Assembly (NCBI RefSeq): GCF_036711975.1
Contig: NC_091972.1
Span: 20,713,001 to 20,777,000 of the forward strand
Direction of reading: 5' to 3'
DNA length: 64,000 nucleotides
Source of the DNA: Onthophagus taurus
Taxonomy: Eukaryota; Arthropoda; Insecta; Coleoptera; Scarabaeidae
The position numbers and the translations under genes are program-made. The notes below the pieces were generated by a model. It did no database searches, was not told where the DNA came from, and worked only from the letters and a program-made list of their open reading frames with translations. This document shows, in pieces, positions 31,341 through 43,259 of the stretch (the first letter of the stretch is position 1; each line of letters starts with the position of its first letter).

Positions 31341-32630
31341 TCTACTCCCCTTGTTTATTTACAAGTTCAAGAGTATTTACAAGAATTTAACTTGCACAAC
31401 GACTTTCAATCGGGTTTACGTAAGGGTCATAGCACGACAACAGCGCTTATTAAGATTACAGATGATATTAGGTATGCTTGCGACAAACGTTGTGTTACCA
31501 TCCTTGTATTACTTGATTTTAGCAAGGCGTTCGATTCGGTTGATCACGATCTTTTGTTGGCGTCACTAGCTGCCCTTGGATTTACCTCTTCATGTTTATC
31601 TTGGTTTCAATCTTACTTTTCCTGTCGTTCCTTGTGTGTGCGTGCTGATTCTGCGCTCTCGTCTGCTTGTGATATTAAATGTGGTGTACCCCAGGGTAGT
31701 GTGTTGGGTCCGTTGCTCTTTTCGATTTTCATTAATGCCGTCACCCACTGTATTTCTTGTAATTATCATGTGTATGCTGATGACCTCCAAATTTACACTA
31801 CGACAACTATTGATGATTTTCCAGAAGCAATTGCACGTCTTAATCATGACCTTTCCAATATTTTGGATTGGTCCAAACGTTATGGCCTTAAATTAAATAC
31901 TGCTAAAACTCAAGCAAGTGCGTTTGGCAGTCGACCTTTACTGGCAAAGCTGAATGATTTTTCATCCATTCACTTAATGCTTGACGGAGACATTATTCAG
32001 CTGTCAGACACGGTTAGAAACCTTGCGGTGGTTATGGATTCTACAATATCCTGGAAACCTCAACTTCAATCCGTCTGCAGAAAGGTCTATCATTGTTTCC
32101 ACTCACTGAAAAGTCTCCGTTGCTTCCTTCCTCCCATGATCCGTCGTAATCTTTGTTTTTCCCTGATTTTCCCCCATATTGATTATGCTGACATGGCATA
32201 TCCTAATCTTTCGGTAACACTACGAAACAAACTGCAAAGACTTCAAAACAACTGCATACGGTATACCTTTGATCTCGAGAGATCTCAACACATAACCCCA
32301 TACCGTAATTATTTGCAGATATTAAGCTGTCAGAACCGTAGATCGTTTCGTATAATAACTATGTTATATACTGTTCTTTACAATCAAACCCCAAGGTATC
32401 TGTATTGTATATTTCAACGCTTGTCGTCGTATGGTTTACCCACTAGATCTCAGTTAGATTCTGTGCTCATGTTCCCGACCCATAGTACCGAGATTTACCA
32501 TAAATCGTTTGCTGTGCAGGCAATAACCCTTTGGAATAGTCTGCCTACTGAGATCCGTAATATTCCTCACCTTGTAACATTTAAAAACCACCTAAAACGT
32601 CATTTATTGGCTCTCCAAGTATCTTCCTGA
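31341..32630 (+). pseudogene. CR1/Jockey-type reverse transcriptase, C-terminal part
   Basis: The frame is open from the insertion boundary to the stop at 32630, 429 codons. It shows HNDFQSGLRKGHSTTTALIK, VLLDFSKAFDSVDHDLLL, CGVPQGSVLGPLLFSIFIN and the catalytic HVYADDLQIY. GLKLNTAKTQ in the thumb follows, then the CR1-type C-terminal region ending QAITLWNSLPTEIRN. The endonuclease and first RT motifs are missing through 5' truncation at insertion. The absence of stops suggests recent arrival. Confidence 0.88.
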
Positions 32631-32939
32631 CAACTTTTTTTTCTCCCTTTTCTTCTCTTCTTCTACTTTTCTTCTCTTCTCTTCTTCTTTTATTCCAGCA
32701 ACTATCATTATGCACCGTTTTTAGTGACCATAAGTTTAGCATAGCAGCTTGCCGTTTATTCATAGTTTTTCTTATATAACTTAGTATACTGCTGATTGAT
32801 TGGGTTGTTTGGAAGATATCGCTTACACGATAAATCGACCCTTTTGCCCCTATTTATGCATTAAGTTAAATGTATACATTTTCTTTAATTTGTAATTTTT
32901 GTTTATTATTATGGCAATAAATTTATTTATTATTATTAT
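31341..32939 (+). mobile_element. CR1/Jockey-type LINE insertion, 16-bp target duplication
   Basis: The duplication tataaaaggccgctta is perfect at 31325-31340 and 32940-32955. The copy is 5' truncated and begins inside reverse transcriptase. It ends in an ATT microsatellite with ATGGCAATAAAT before it, as CR1-like elements do. It lies in the piggyBac gene, so it is younger than that gene. Confidence 0.9.
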
Positions 32940-33757
32940 TATAAAAGGCCGCTTACTGATGCTGGAAAAATTGCAGATAAAATGTTATTGGTGGTTTTAC
33001 CTTTAGAAAACAATGTACTAACAGACATAGAAGACAATGATGATGACAAAGTGGGAACTTTTTTTTGGAAATGAGGTATTTTCTCCAAATCTAATCAAAC
33101 CTTATCCTTCGACGTCATGTACCGATGATAAATAATCAAACAGAAGCAGAAAATAATATAGTAACTGATTACCAGATAGACAATAATAGTTTTGTCCCAT
33201 CAACATCAAATAACGAAGATGGCAATCGCCGTGCTTTTAGATTAAGTTTAAAAAAAGTTTACACCAAATGATGATGAAACTGAAATGAACACATGCAGTA
33301 ATAATAAGAGTCAGGGTAAAAGTAAGGGTAAAAGTGGAAAACAAAGAAATAAACAAGACTTACGAAAATGGAAAAAGGAGCATAGGGAGGAATTCATGCC
33401 AGAATACAACTTATCTTGTAGTCCGGTAGAAGTAGAGTGTAGTGATTGTTCTAGTCCTAGTGACATTTATTTGCATATACTGGGAGATGTAATCGACAAC
33501 ATAGTTTTCCAGAATAATCTGTATGTAACGCAAAATAAGAAAAATCTAGGGCTGATCAAAGATGATCTGCTTTCTTTTATCGAAATAAATTTTTTGATGG
33601 CCTATCATCGTTTGCCAGCGTGTAAATAATATTGGAATGCAAGTCCTGATCTAGGTTCACCAATAATACCCGACTGTATGCCACGAAATAGATTTGAAGA
33701 TATCTTGAGATTTGTTCATTGTAACGACAATGATAATGGCAATACAGATAAAATATA

Positions 33758-34768
33758 CAGGTTTCCCAAAACTCCCGGAAAATTTGAAAATCTGTGGATC
33801 ACTAAAGAGTCATCAAAACTACATTCTTAGATAGTTTAGAACTTCCATGCAATGTGGAGTTTTATTAGGGGATGACCACCCCTACATTTTTAAATAGTCG
33901 AGTTTTACCTTATTTTAAAGGTAATGGAAAAAGAAACACAACCCCATAAACCAAAACTCGATATCTTAATTCTTTCAAGAATTATGTGCGGTTGACTACC
34001 AAATGGCAAAATAAAATATTTTCATGTTTGTTTACACGTTTATTACGATTTTTATAACAAATATTCAAATTGTTGACCTTCTTCGGTCTCGCAATGACCC
34101 AAACGCTCATAAATGGTATTTTGAACTATCAGGAGCATACCGTAGTGATTCATTAAAAGTGTGATTCTTTTTTTTTCGGTCAGTTCTTGCGCGAAACAGA
34201 TATCTGCAACTGTTAGAAAATCAGGTGGTTCCAAGTGTACGTGGTGTATGCCCTAATGGTATTAACAATAAGTGGTTCCAACAAGATGGTACTCCTCCTC
34301 ATTTTCTCTTTTTGATTGGTAGAAGTGGCGAAAATGAGTGGCCACCACGATCTCCTGATCTAATACCACTCGATTTTTTCTTTTGGGGGTTTCTGAAAAG
34401 TAAAGTGTATGCAACAAAACTAGAATCAATAAATGATTTGGAAAATTGCATAGTTGAAAAAACCACCAATATCACTAAGGATATGCTCCTGATGGCTCAA
34501 AATTCCATTTCTGAGAGTTTGAGTCTATGCGAGACCGAAGAAGGTCGACAATTTGAACATTTGTTACAAAAATTGTAATAAACGTGCAAAAAACATGAAA
34601 ACATTTTATTTTCCCATTTGGTAATCAACCCCTTATAAGTTTTGGAAGAACTAAGATATCGGATTTTGGTTTATGGGGTCGTGTTTTTATGACTCTTTAG
34701 TGATCTCCAAATTTTCAAATTTTTTTCTTCACTCATTCAAAACTTATAGCTACTTTTGGGAAGCCTTG
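33758..34768. mobile_element. Tc1/mariner-type foldback element in the piggyBac gene
   Basis: The ends are CAGGTTTCCCAAAA and TTTTGGGAAGCCTTG, flanked by TA on each side. Each half carries the 3' end of the same transposase gene in opposite directions: 34234-34052 (minus) ends CETEEGQQFEYLL and 34225-34578 (plus) ends CETEEGRQFEHLL. The plus frame has the DDE/D C-terminus (WFQQDGTPPHF, WPPRSPDLIPLDFFFWG). The element therefore is a head-to-head rearranged, non-functional copy. The left arm has an extra ~100-bp block at about 33830-33930. Confidence 0.75.
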
Positions 34769-35236
34769 TATAAAGTAAGACCAATGGCAAGAACATTGAA
34801 TCAAAACTTCCGTAAATGCTACTGAACAACACCTAGAGTAAGTATTGATATTATTGATTAAGACATGGTTTTGTTCAAAGGACGTAATTCATAATACAAA
34901 AAAAACAATAAAAAGAAGGTATAAAATTTGGTGCCAAGCAGATCAAAATGCGTATATGTATATCAGACTTTGAAGTATATCAAGGTAAAAATGAAGAGAT
35001 GCAACAAAAGTTTCAAGATTTTGGCCTTGGTGAACGTGTTGTATTATCTCTAACAAAACCTAATTGGAATAAGAATAAAATTGTCTATGCTGACAATTAT
35101 TTTATACCCTGCTCCCTATTAGAACAACTTCGACTCAAGAAAGTTTTAGCGTGTGGTACAATTCAACAAAAGAGAATAGGGTTTCCAACGGAAAAAATTG
35201 ATGAAAATTGATTGAAATAGAGGATTGATTCAATAC

Positions 35237-35434
35237 GCAACTTTTTTGTCTCTTGACATTTTCTCATAAAATTATCACTTTGATCACAAAGCAATAAAAT
35301 AATACGCAGGCTTGGTAAATTCTTCAGTAAATTAATTCAGAGATTGGTTATTATTAGTGAAAGGAATTATTTTATTTTTTGTGATCAAATTCACAATTTG
35401 TTAGTTGTAAAATGTCAAGAGATAAGAAAGTTGC
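35237..35434. repeat. Palindromic MITE, ~200 bp
   Basis: GCAACTTTTTTGTCTCTTGA at 35237 is mirrored by TCAAGAGATAAGAAAGTTGC ending at 35434, and inner TTTGATCACAAA matches its inverse. It lies just past the end of the piggyBac gene. No frame is present. Confidence 0.7.
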
Positions 35435-38037
35435 AGATTTTTTTCTTTAGAGGGCTATAATTTGGAGGATAAGGGGTTTTGAACAAAAAGTTATATGAAA
35501 GACATTTTTGCTGAAAAATCACCCTTGAAATCTTTCGCATCAATTTAGAAACAAAGAGGTTATGTATTTTGGTGGATATAGTATACCATATTTTAATCTC
35601 GTCTGTAGAGCATTGATCGCTCTTTTAAAAGTAATTTTCTCATACAAGTATGTCGGTATATGTGTTGTGACGATTTTATGAAACAAAACTAAACGGTGCA
35701 ACTCTCTTCTGTGCCACCCAACATCTTTAAGTTTGTGTGAAAATTTGTCATACTTCCGGATTCCAAAAATGAACCTAAGGCAACTATTTTGAACTTTTTG
35801 AATGCGATTCGATGAAAGCACATCTATAGCTGGATGATACACAGGCGCCTTAATGTTGAAGTGAGATAGCACAAGAGAAACACATAACTGTTTTGTTAAT
35901 TTTATTGAAAGAACGGATCGGTGAGGATAAAGTTTTTTTAAACATGAATACGACCTTCTCATGTAAATATTAATTTGAGTTTTAAATCTGAAGGTGTTAT
36001 CTATTGTTAAACCAAGGCATTTTGCTTCCTTAACAACATTGATTCTTGAACTATTTATATTAATATCAAGATCCAAGTTTAGCCCTGTGACCCCCCTCCC
36101 TCTCCCGAAACATACACACGCAGACTTATCAGGATTAATTACATTTTAGTTTATGAAACGTTGCAATGTTAAATATAGTAGACAGGTCCTCATTAATACG
36201 CATCTGTGCTAGATTCTTATCATTTGCATGAAAGGACAAATAACACTGTATATCATCAACATATATATTGACTTTACAATATTGCACCCGTCTACTAAAC
36301 TGCGAAGTGTACAAAGAGAACAAGAGAGGCCCCAACACCGAACCCTGTGGTACACCATTCAAAACTCTAACTGTGTGAGACAAATCATCACCGATGCTTA
36401 CCTTTTGAGACCTATCACAGAGGTAGTCACCCAACAAAGATACCGCATCACAACTCAGCCCTAAATCATACAGAATCTCACCCAAAACCACGTGATTAAC
36501 GGTATCAAACGCTTTAGAAAAATCCAGGAAGACCACAGCAGTGTACATTCCAGTGTTCGTGTTCGTAATCTTGTTTATTCTTCTTCCAAATTGGTTTCTG
36601 GGTGAATTACATAAAAATAAGGCAGATGGTATAATAAAATATTGCATATTTTGCATATTTGTACAATTTTTTTAGTTGTTGCATAAATTGGCCTTTTACT
36701 GCATATTTTGTTATTTTACTAGATTTGTTTCTTGGTGCTTAATAAAATGAATATAATGACTGCATGATTTTTAAATATGCGAACATACCTTTTAGTTTCA
36801 AGCAGAATACAGGATATTTTTTAAGGAAATCCCCAACCATAGTTACTGTGGCTGTGTTCAGTGTGATTGAACATTAAGCTACCAATCTATAACAACATTG
36901 CCTAAACTGAAATCGTGTCTTGTGTCCCTGTGGATAAAAAGTTATCCCGAACTAAATTTTTTACTTTTTTAAAAATTACGTAACGTTTTAGCCAAAGATT
37001 TAAATTAAAAAATTAGAGTTTTCAGCGGAGTTGCCAATGGTTTGATGACAAAGAAACTGTATTTCTCTTAGACTTTTACACTAGAAGTTTAAAAAAAATG
37101 GAAAACTGTTAAATTAAAACTAAATAAAGCTATATTAAATTGGATGTCCCATTTTCTTGGGATATCTGTTTTATAGTCTCAGATTTAAATTTTTAATCCG
37201 TTAGAGTATCTATGGCTAACTTTTTGAATTATTCTTTTTTAAGATATCGTGTGAGAGGAAGTACAAAAATGTGATAGAAATAGATTGATAACAACTATAA
37301 GAAAGGTATATTTTTGCATATTTCCACATACTTTTGCATATTTTTTACATATTTCGGATAAAAAGCTTGCATATTTATGCGCATATTTCCTATAATTTGA
37401 CTGCACACAAATCGGAGCTCTAATCATCAGTTAGGCACAACATTGCAGTTGTACAACTATAGCCACTACGAAAGCCAGACTGCTCCTGAGGCAACAAGCT
37501 ATTACTCTCCATGTAACTGCTGCTATATAACTTTTTCAAGCACCTTAGATAACGTTGGAAGAATTCTTATTGGTCTAAGATCTTTCAATTGCTTGGGATC
37601 ATCAACCTTTGCCAAAGGAATAATTATCCCTTGCTTCCAAAGCGTAGGAAATTTACTCTCCGAAAGACAACAATTGAGAAAATGAGTCAGATACGGCAAA
37701 ATCAACAGAGAGCAGAGACGTATCATTCCTATGGAAATATCATCACATCCAACTGAAGCGGATGTGATAGAAGCCAGAATAGACCGCACCTCTGCCTCAC
37801 TTATATTTTTAAATACAAATTAATATTGACATGCATTATGCTTATAAAAATCCAAATTAACAGACGGCAAACTATCCACAAGGTCGTTTACACTATCTAC
37901 ATAATAACTGTTAACACGGTCAGGGTCCTGAAAATGCGACGGTAAGGATAACGCCCTACCGTCCTGAGCTTTATATTATCTGTCAACCAAGGACAGCCAA
38001 TAATGACTGGTAAGTGGTCAGAGTTAAGCTCTGTGAG
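35435..38037 (-). pseudogene. CR1/Jockey-type LINE, endonuclease end to RT C-terminus
   Basis: On the minus strand the order is: end of the APE endonuclease with ELTELNSDHLPVIIG (about 38035-37990), linker with PDRVNSYYVDSVNDLV, RT fingers (37789-37523: SVGCDDISIGMIRLC, DLRPIRILPTLSKVLEKVI), then FRSGYSCTTAML near 37440. After an AT-rich insertion come VVFLDFSKAFDTVNH, NGVPQGSVLGPLLFSLY and NIYVDDIQCY (36656-36135). The thumb and C-terminal region (36076-35540) end the gene. The catalytic box is YVDD. 35435-35539 is its AT-rich 3' flank. Several stops and frame changes are present. Confidence 0.82.
36600..37415. mobile_element. AT-rich insertion with GCATATTT-rich ends
   Basis: This block interrupts the LINE between its GYSCTTAML and VVFLDFSKAFD motifs. 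Both ends are rich in TTGCATATTT words in inverted sense, and the middle has no good frame. It looks like a non-autonomous DNA transposon. Exact ends and target duplication were not resolved. Confidence 0.5.
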
Positions 38038-38039
38038 CT

Positions 38040-39190
38040 CAGTGTTGTTAAATACCCGGGTATTTATTTTCAAGGGTAAATTTCCTGGATATATACCTGG
38101 GGGTATTTACCCAAGATGGATATTTAGAGGTATTTATAAAATTTAATTTAAATTGAGTTGATGGCAGTTTTGCAAGCACTTCAACGATGCAGAGTCGATT
38201 ATCGATATACCAAACTTATTTATAACATCTCAAGAATGAAGTACTGAAGAGAGTAGAAGTAGTAAAGTACTGATTGTGAGTAAAACAAGGCGATACACTA
38301 TTGAACCCAAATTGTTCATCACAGTTCTCAGAGTGCAGTTAAACAACTGGATTGGACCTAAGAAGGCATAAACATTGATTGCAAATGCTTAAGTAATTTG
38401 CGCTACGCGGACGATATAGTTCTCATACCGGATAGCCTTGGAGAGATTAAACTAATGCTGAACGACTTAAAGGAGGTGTGTGCAAGAGTCGGACTAAATA
38501 TCAACGAGACGAAATTAAAATTTATGATAAATCTTTTTCCCAGCTCTAACATCAACATTGGGGATAATGAAATTGAGAGGGTTGCCAGCTATCTATGTAT
38601 ATCTTGGCTATGAGGTTCGTGTATCGAGAGATAATCAAACAAGCGAACTAAGCAGAAGGATCACACTCGTATGGGCCACCTGCGGGAAACTTAGAGACAT
38701 CTTCAAGAGAAAAGGTCAAGAAAGACCTTCAATCAATGCGTGTATCCGGTTATGACATAAAGCTCCGAAACATTAACATTAACGGTAGCCACTGCCAGGA
38801 GGATCCAAGTAACACAAAGATAGTTGGAGAGGTTGATCCTGGTCTAAGTCTGAGGGACTACATACGAAATGAAGACCTATGAAGAAGGCGTAAATGATGT
38901 GATCAACATTGTGTTGCTTGAGTGGAGACCGCGAGCGAACAGACTAAGTAGACGTCAAAAGAATGACCAATAATTGGATTCAGACGGCACAGAATAGAAT
39001 CGAATGGAACAGAATAGGGGAGGTCTATGTCCAACAATGGACGCAGAGGGCAGCTTGATGATGATAATCATAACAACTTGATCTAATCTAAATTACGACA
39101 GATTCGTTTAATGATGTACACTGTTTGGGTATTTACCCTGGGTCAGGGTAAATACCCGGATAAACCCGCCGAGTATTTACCCAGCGCCCA
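38040..39190. mobile_element. hAT-like MITE with GGTAAATACCC ends, hosting an RTE scrap
   Basis: The left end CAGTGTTGTTAAATACCC (about 38040) and the right end GGGTAAATACCC...CATTACTG (to about 39188) are inverted and both repeat TATTTACCC words. CAGTG/CACTG-like ends suggest hAT, but no 8-bp duplication is visible. An RTE fragment occupies the middle. Confidence 0.45.
38390..39070 (+). pseudogene. RTE-type LINE, RT C-terminal fragment
   Basis: Begins at the catalytic box (LRYADDIVLIPDSLGEIKLM), then VGLNINETKLKFM, INIGDNEIERVASY and broken frames with an LEWRPRANRLSRRQ-like stretch. It ends at a WNRIGEVYVQQWTQRAA-like C-terminus followed by a TGATGATGATAATCA tail. That C-terminus and tail are characteristic of RTE/BovB-type elements. 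5' truncated and full of frame changes. Confidence 0.75.
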
Positions 39191-39661
39191 TTACTGTTAA
39201 TGATGCATTTTCTATTTAAATCTACAACATTTTTAGTACAACTCGTAAACATTCCGTGATTTCAACTCAACTATTAAAAAAGTTATGAATTTTACTACTT
39301 AAACGTAAATACTTTCTCATTTTAGCATGGTTATTCAAATTAACAGCAGCAATCAAGCTTTCTAAAGGTTTTAAAGACTACAAAAGGTGTCTGTCTATTC
39401 AATTTAAACCACTATATCATTTATAATTGACAGAACATATTTAATCAATCCTGATTATTTCCCAACAAATTCATTAAAGGCTATTTTAACACAAAACCGA
39501 TTGATTTTGAATTTAATATTGATATAAAATCTAATTTTAAGTATCTGTCTTGAGCTAATGAATAAACACGTATTGTGTTTCGAGTTCAAGCCTAAACAGG
39601 TGTGAAGGTAAAGGCGTATATGCGAGGCTGACCTCAAAACACGATTTTTCGAACGGTCCGA
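39191..39661. other. Spacer, nothing recognised
   Basis: AT-rich up to about 39540, then less AT-rich toward the candidate exon at 39662. No supported element. Confidence 0.35.
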
Positions 39662-39751
39662 ATGTCTACGAAGAACCTGGCCAATGGCTCGACCAGTGAG
39701 TCTTCGCGTCGAAGGAAAAGAAGGAGGAACAGTGCCCCCGAAGAAAGTAAG
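39662..39751 (+). CDS. Candidate first coding exon, basic N-terminus (unassigned)
   Basis: A 30-codon frame starting ATG reads as a serine- and arginine-rich peptide (SESSRRRKRRRNSAPEES). It is followed by two overlapping donor-like sequences, GTAAGG at 39746 and GTAATC at 39752. The region is CpG-richer than its surroundings. A nuclear localisation-like RRRKRRR cluster is present. No downstream exon could be matched, so this could be a host first exon, a retroelement gag start, or chance. Confidence 0.25.
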
Positions 39752-40137
39752 GTAATCGGAGGAGAGACTACCTGCTGTTCCGAATTCCAAACGGCATTGC
39801 GGTTTATAATACCAAATTTACGAATAACATCAAATTTGAATCATACTTTTCTTCGCGTTTCGAAATTATTTTAGAGCGATTTCTTAATATGATGGCTTAA
39901 AAGGGATTAAAAACGATTTCGTCGTTGAAATGGGAGCAAAGAAAACTGTTGTTTTGGCTACGTTTCGAAATTTTTTTTAGTTTAGTCTTCGATTCGAATT
40001 CGAGACAAGGCTTAGACAATGAAAATTACGTAACAAAACCTAAAAGACCGGTTCCACGCAGTGTATAAGTCGACCTGAAGGAAGGAGAGGGTCTTTTCTG
40101 TGTCCGTAGGGACCTTGATGGTTGAGGGCCAAAATGC

Positions 40138-40145
40138 TATAAATA
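40138..40145 (+). promoter_or_regulatory. TATA box (TATAAATA)
   Basis: TATAAATA lies in a less AT-rich region (40020-40130) and about 420 bp upstream of the ATG at 40561. It would place a transcription start near 40170 with a ~390-nt leader. The region could alternatively be part of an LTR. Confidence 0.4.
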
Positions 40146-40560
40146 TAGATAAGAAGAGGATACTTAAAAAATTCTTCTACAAAAATTCTTAAAATTTTTC
40201 TTCTTTCCTCATCAAGATTAATTCAAAAAAATCTAACAAATAAATATTTTAATTAAGCTTTAATAAATTTCTTCTTCTCAACGAATAGATTTATTTACCT
40301 GGCTTAGGAGAAGGTGTGTGTTGAGGTTGCGAGAAGAGATTTCCCCAGACGTCCCAACAGTAGAGTTGAGACCACGAAACGTACATCGAATCCAACCAGT
40401 TCACCACGAAGAATGAAACGGTGACGACGTTTCACACCAGCGTTCTTAACGCCAATGTACTTATTACGTGTTATTTTCATTTCGAGTGAAGTTTCATTCA
40501 TAAACATTTTGATTAAACGGAACTTAATCAATTAATTCTAGTGATACACATTTTTGAATC

Positions 40561-40693
40561 ATGAGGAACAATATTTTAGTATTCTGCTTGTATACGTTGG
40601 TGTTTATGAGTTGTCGGGAAGTGTTTGGAAATTTTAATGCGGCAAATGATTGCGAAGATACTGAATGTGGAAGTAATAATAAGAACAGTGATG
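40561..40693 (+). CDS. Candidate secreted protein, first coding exon
   Basis: 44 codons plus one base. The product starts with a clear signal peptide (ILVFCLYTLVFMSC core, cleavage likely after VFG near residue 23). A short mature N-terminus, NFNAANDCEDTECGS, carries two cysteines. A strong donor GTAAGG follows in phase 1 (GT at 40694). The next 370 bp read as AT-rich intron. The final exon at 57078 has the matching phase. Family not recognised; a peptide hormone, a defence peptide or another extracellular protein is possible. Whether further exons lie in between is unknown. Confidence 0.5.
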
Positions 40694-41199
40694 GTAAGGG
40701 GATTGTTTTAATAAAAAAAATATTTATTTGTATTAGTTTCGAGTTCTTCGGCGATTCTTCGCACGGTAAATTCTTTCTAATTCTAACAGTATTTTCCTCT
40801 CTCTTTGGTTTCGTTTGAACTTGATGAATAATTCGGTTTGAACAATTTGGTTTTAAGAATAATTTTGATTTAACAAGTAATACTTCATTAGCAACATCAA
40901 TAAGGAACGATCGATTTTTTAGAGCCGCATTTATCTATATGGGGCAAAGGTTATTTTGAGAAGAATTTTGTGTAAAAATCTTCTTGAACTGTTTTGACAT
41001 CATAATTTATTTTAAATGTTTCTAAAGAATCACATAAGGACTGTGGAGAAAGCTAAGTTGATATAAATCGTTATTGTTTAAAAGTTTTAATCTAGAAATT
41101 TTTCTTGGATCATTAAATCTTAATTAAAAATTAATTGAAAATATATTATAATAATTAATTCAATCTTAATTTATTAATTAACCATGCTGCTTTAAAACT
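40694..41199. other. AT-rich intron-like sequence
   Basis: Follows the GTAAGG donor of the signal-peptide exon. No gene, element or strong repeat is seen before the satellite block begins. Confidence 0.4.
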
Positions 41200-42625
41200 A
41201 AAAAGTGATAAAATGTTTTAAAATTGATTTTTTTATCTAACTTTAACAAGATTTAATATGCAGAGGAAATTAAAAAAGTTATTTTAGTGACACTTAAACT
41301 AGATTAAATTTGCTTTAAAATACTTTTTTCTTCATATCAATATGTCAATTAGTTATTGAGATACGATTTTTTAAATTCGACACTTATCTAACGTACAAGA
41401 TTTAATATACAGAGTTGAATTTAAAAATACGTTACCACCAAATTTATGGAAATTAAAACAATATTTTTGTGGCACTTAAACTTGATTAAATTTGCTTCAA
41501 AATGTTTTTAATTTCATATCAATATCCCAATTAGTTATTAAGATACGATGTTTTAAATTTGAAATTTTATATCTAACCTACAAAATTTAATGAACAGACT
41601 TGAATATAAAAACAAATTGCAACCAAATTTATGGAAATTAAAAAAGTTATTTTAGTGACACTTAAACTAGATTAAATTTGCTTTAAAATACTTTTTACTT
41701 CATATCAATATCTCAATTAGTTATTGAGATACAATTTTTTAAATTCGACACTTATCTAACGTACAAGATTTAATATACCAGAGTTGAATTTAAAAATATG
41801 TTGCCACCAAATTTATGGAAATTAAAAAATTATTTTTGTGGAACTTAAACTTGATTAAATTTGCTTCAAAATGTTTTTAATTTCATATCAATATCCCAAT
41901 TAGTTATTAAGATACGATGTTTTAAATTTGAAATTTTATATCTAACCTACAATATTTAATGAACAGACTTGAATATAAAAACAAATTGCAACCAAATTTA
42001 TGGAAATTAAAAACGTTATTTTAGTGACACTTAAACTAGATTAAATTTGGTTTAAAATGCTTTTTACTTCATATCAATATCTCAATTAGTTATTGGGATA
42101 CGATTTTTTAAATTCGACACTTATCTAACGTACAAGATTTAATATACAGCGTTGAATTTAAAAATATGTTGCCATCAAATTTATGGATATTAAAAAATTA
42201 TTTTTGTGGCACTTAAACTTGATTAAATTTGCTTTAAAATACTTTTTTCTTCATATCAATATCTCAATTAGTTATTAAGATACGATTTTTTAAATTCGAC
42301 ACTTATCGAACGTACAAGATTTAATATACAGAGTTGAATTTGAAAATACGTTGCCACCAAATTTATGGAAATTAAAAAAATATTTTTGTGGCACTTAAAC
42401 TTGATTCAATTTGCTTTAAAATGCTTTTTACTTCATATCAATATCTCAATTAGTTATTGAGATACGATTTTTTAAATTCGACACTTATCTAACGTGCAAG
42501 ATTTAATATACAGAGTTGAATTTGAAAATACGTTGCCACCAAATTTGCCACATAAACTTGATTAAATTTGCTTTAAAATGCTTTATTTCATATCAGTATC
42601 TCAATTACTTATTGAGTTACTCCTC
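41200..42625. repeat. Tandem satellite, ~184-bp monomers, about 7.5 copies
   Basis: Monomer landmarks TTTATGGAAATTAAAA recur at about 41445, 41630, 41815, 41999, 42183 and 42363. Each unit carries ATATCAATATCTCAATTAGT and CGTACAAGATTTAATATACA variants. Two subtypes (GTGACACTTAAACTAGATT and GTGGCACTTAAACTTGATT) alternate in the left half, giving a dimer of about 370 bp. Diverged single monomers occur at 50655-50840 (plus) and 55890-56000 (inverted). Confidence 0.9.
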
Positions 42626-43259
42626 TTCTTTATCATTTCCCCTAGATGCCATTACAGCGTTGGGGTGATGTTGGGATTCTCTATCTATATTTTAAAACTA
42701 CGTCCGTTCCTTGTCATATTCTTCACTTCCTCCTCTCTTGCACATTATCTCCTGCATTCCATCCTCCTATTTTATCCTTGGCCTGCCTCTCCTTCGTGTT
42801 CCAAGTATTGCCATTTCCATTACTCTTTTGGCATTCTGACTAGGTGTCTATAGTCCATACCGTGTCCATACATATTTGTTTTCTATTTGAATTATCAGCG
42901 TATTTGTTCTAAATCGTCTCTTATAGTTTTGTTTCTAATTCGATCCATGGCGAGGTGAACATAAGAATTAAATAGTATGTGAATCACAATAGTAGGCGGC
43001 CACCGAGAATTGTATCATCTGACAATGACCGAACTATCCAAAGGGAAAACTATTAGGATCCAACAGGAAGACCCACACACTTCGTTTATTTTATCAAAAT
43101 GTGCAAAGACTACAAATAAAAACTTACCAATTATACACAGCTACAAATTCTGCCGATTTTGATACACTACAAACTCTGAGTTGCTGCCTACTACATTTAA
43201 TGTAATTAGAAATCATCGTAATCACCGTCTCGTGGATAGAAGACTTGTGGTGGCGTTCT
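42626..43259 (-). pseudogene. LINE RT C-terminal scrap
   Basis: The minus strand from about 42870 to 42780 reads YRHLVRMPKE, a stop, then a WKWQYLEHEGE frame whose alternate reading has a basic GTRRRGRPR-like run. This is the GHV.RMP...RP.K pattern found at the C-terminus of several insect LINE reverse transcriptases. It may belong with the RT pieces at 47.24-47.66 and 50.27-50.65 kb. 42960-43259 shows nothing clear. Confidence 0.35.

Larger units (their letters stand above)
31270..35215 (+). pseudogene. piggyBac transposase gene, split by two insertions
   Basis: Pieces of one piggyBac-type (PGBD2/3-like) gene run 31270-31340, 32940-33757 and 34769-35215. The order is an acidic N-terminus (KRPLTDAGKIADKM), LSFIEINFLMAYHRLPACK, then MPRNRFEDILRFVHCND. 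A YKVRPMARTLNQNF stretch and a broken SID-region (first D) follow. The last parts are IKMRICISDFEVYQGK, VYADNYFIPCSLLEQL (later D) and VLACGTIQQKR. Removing the two insertions restores the local reading at both breakpoints (HYKRPL and DKIYKVR). Further frameshifts in poly-T and poly-A runs and internal stops make it non-functional. Confidence 0.8.

Noticed and set aside
40304-40531. 75-codon minus-strand frame upstream of the signal-peptide exon
   Set aside because: It overlaps the likely 5' leader of the plus-strand gene and resembles no family.
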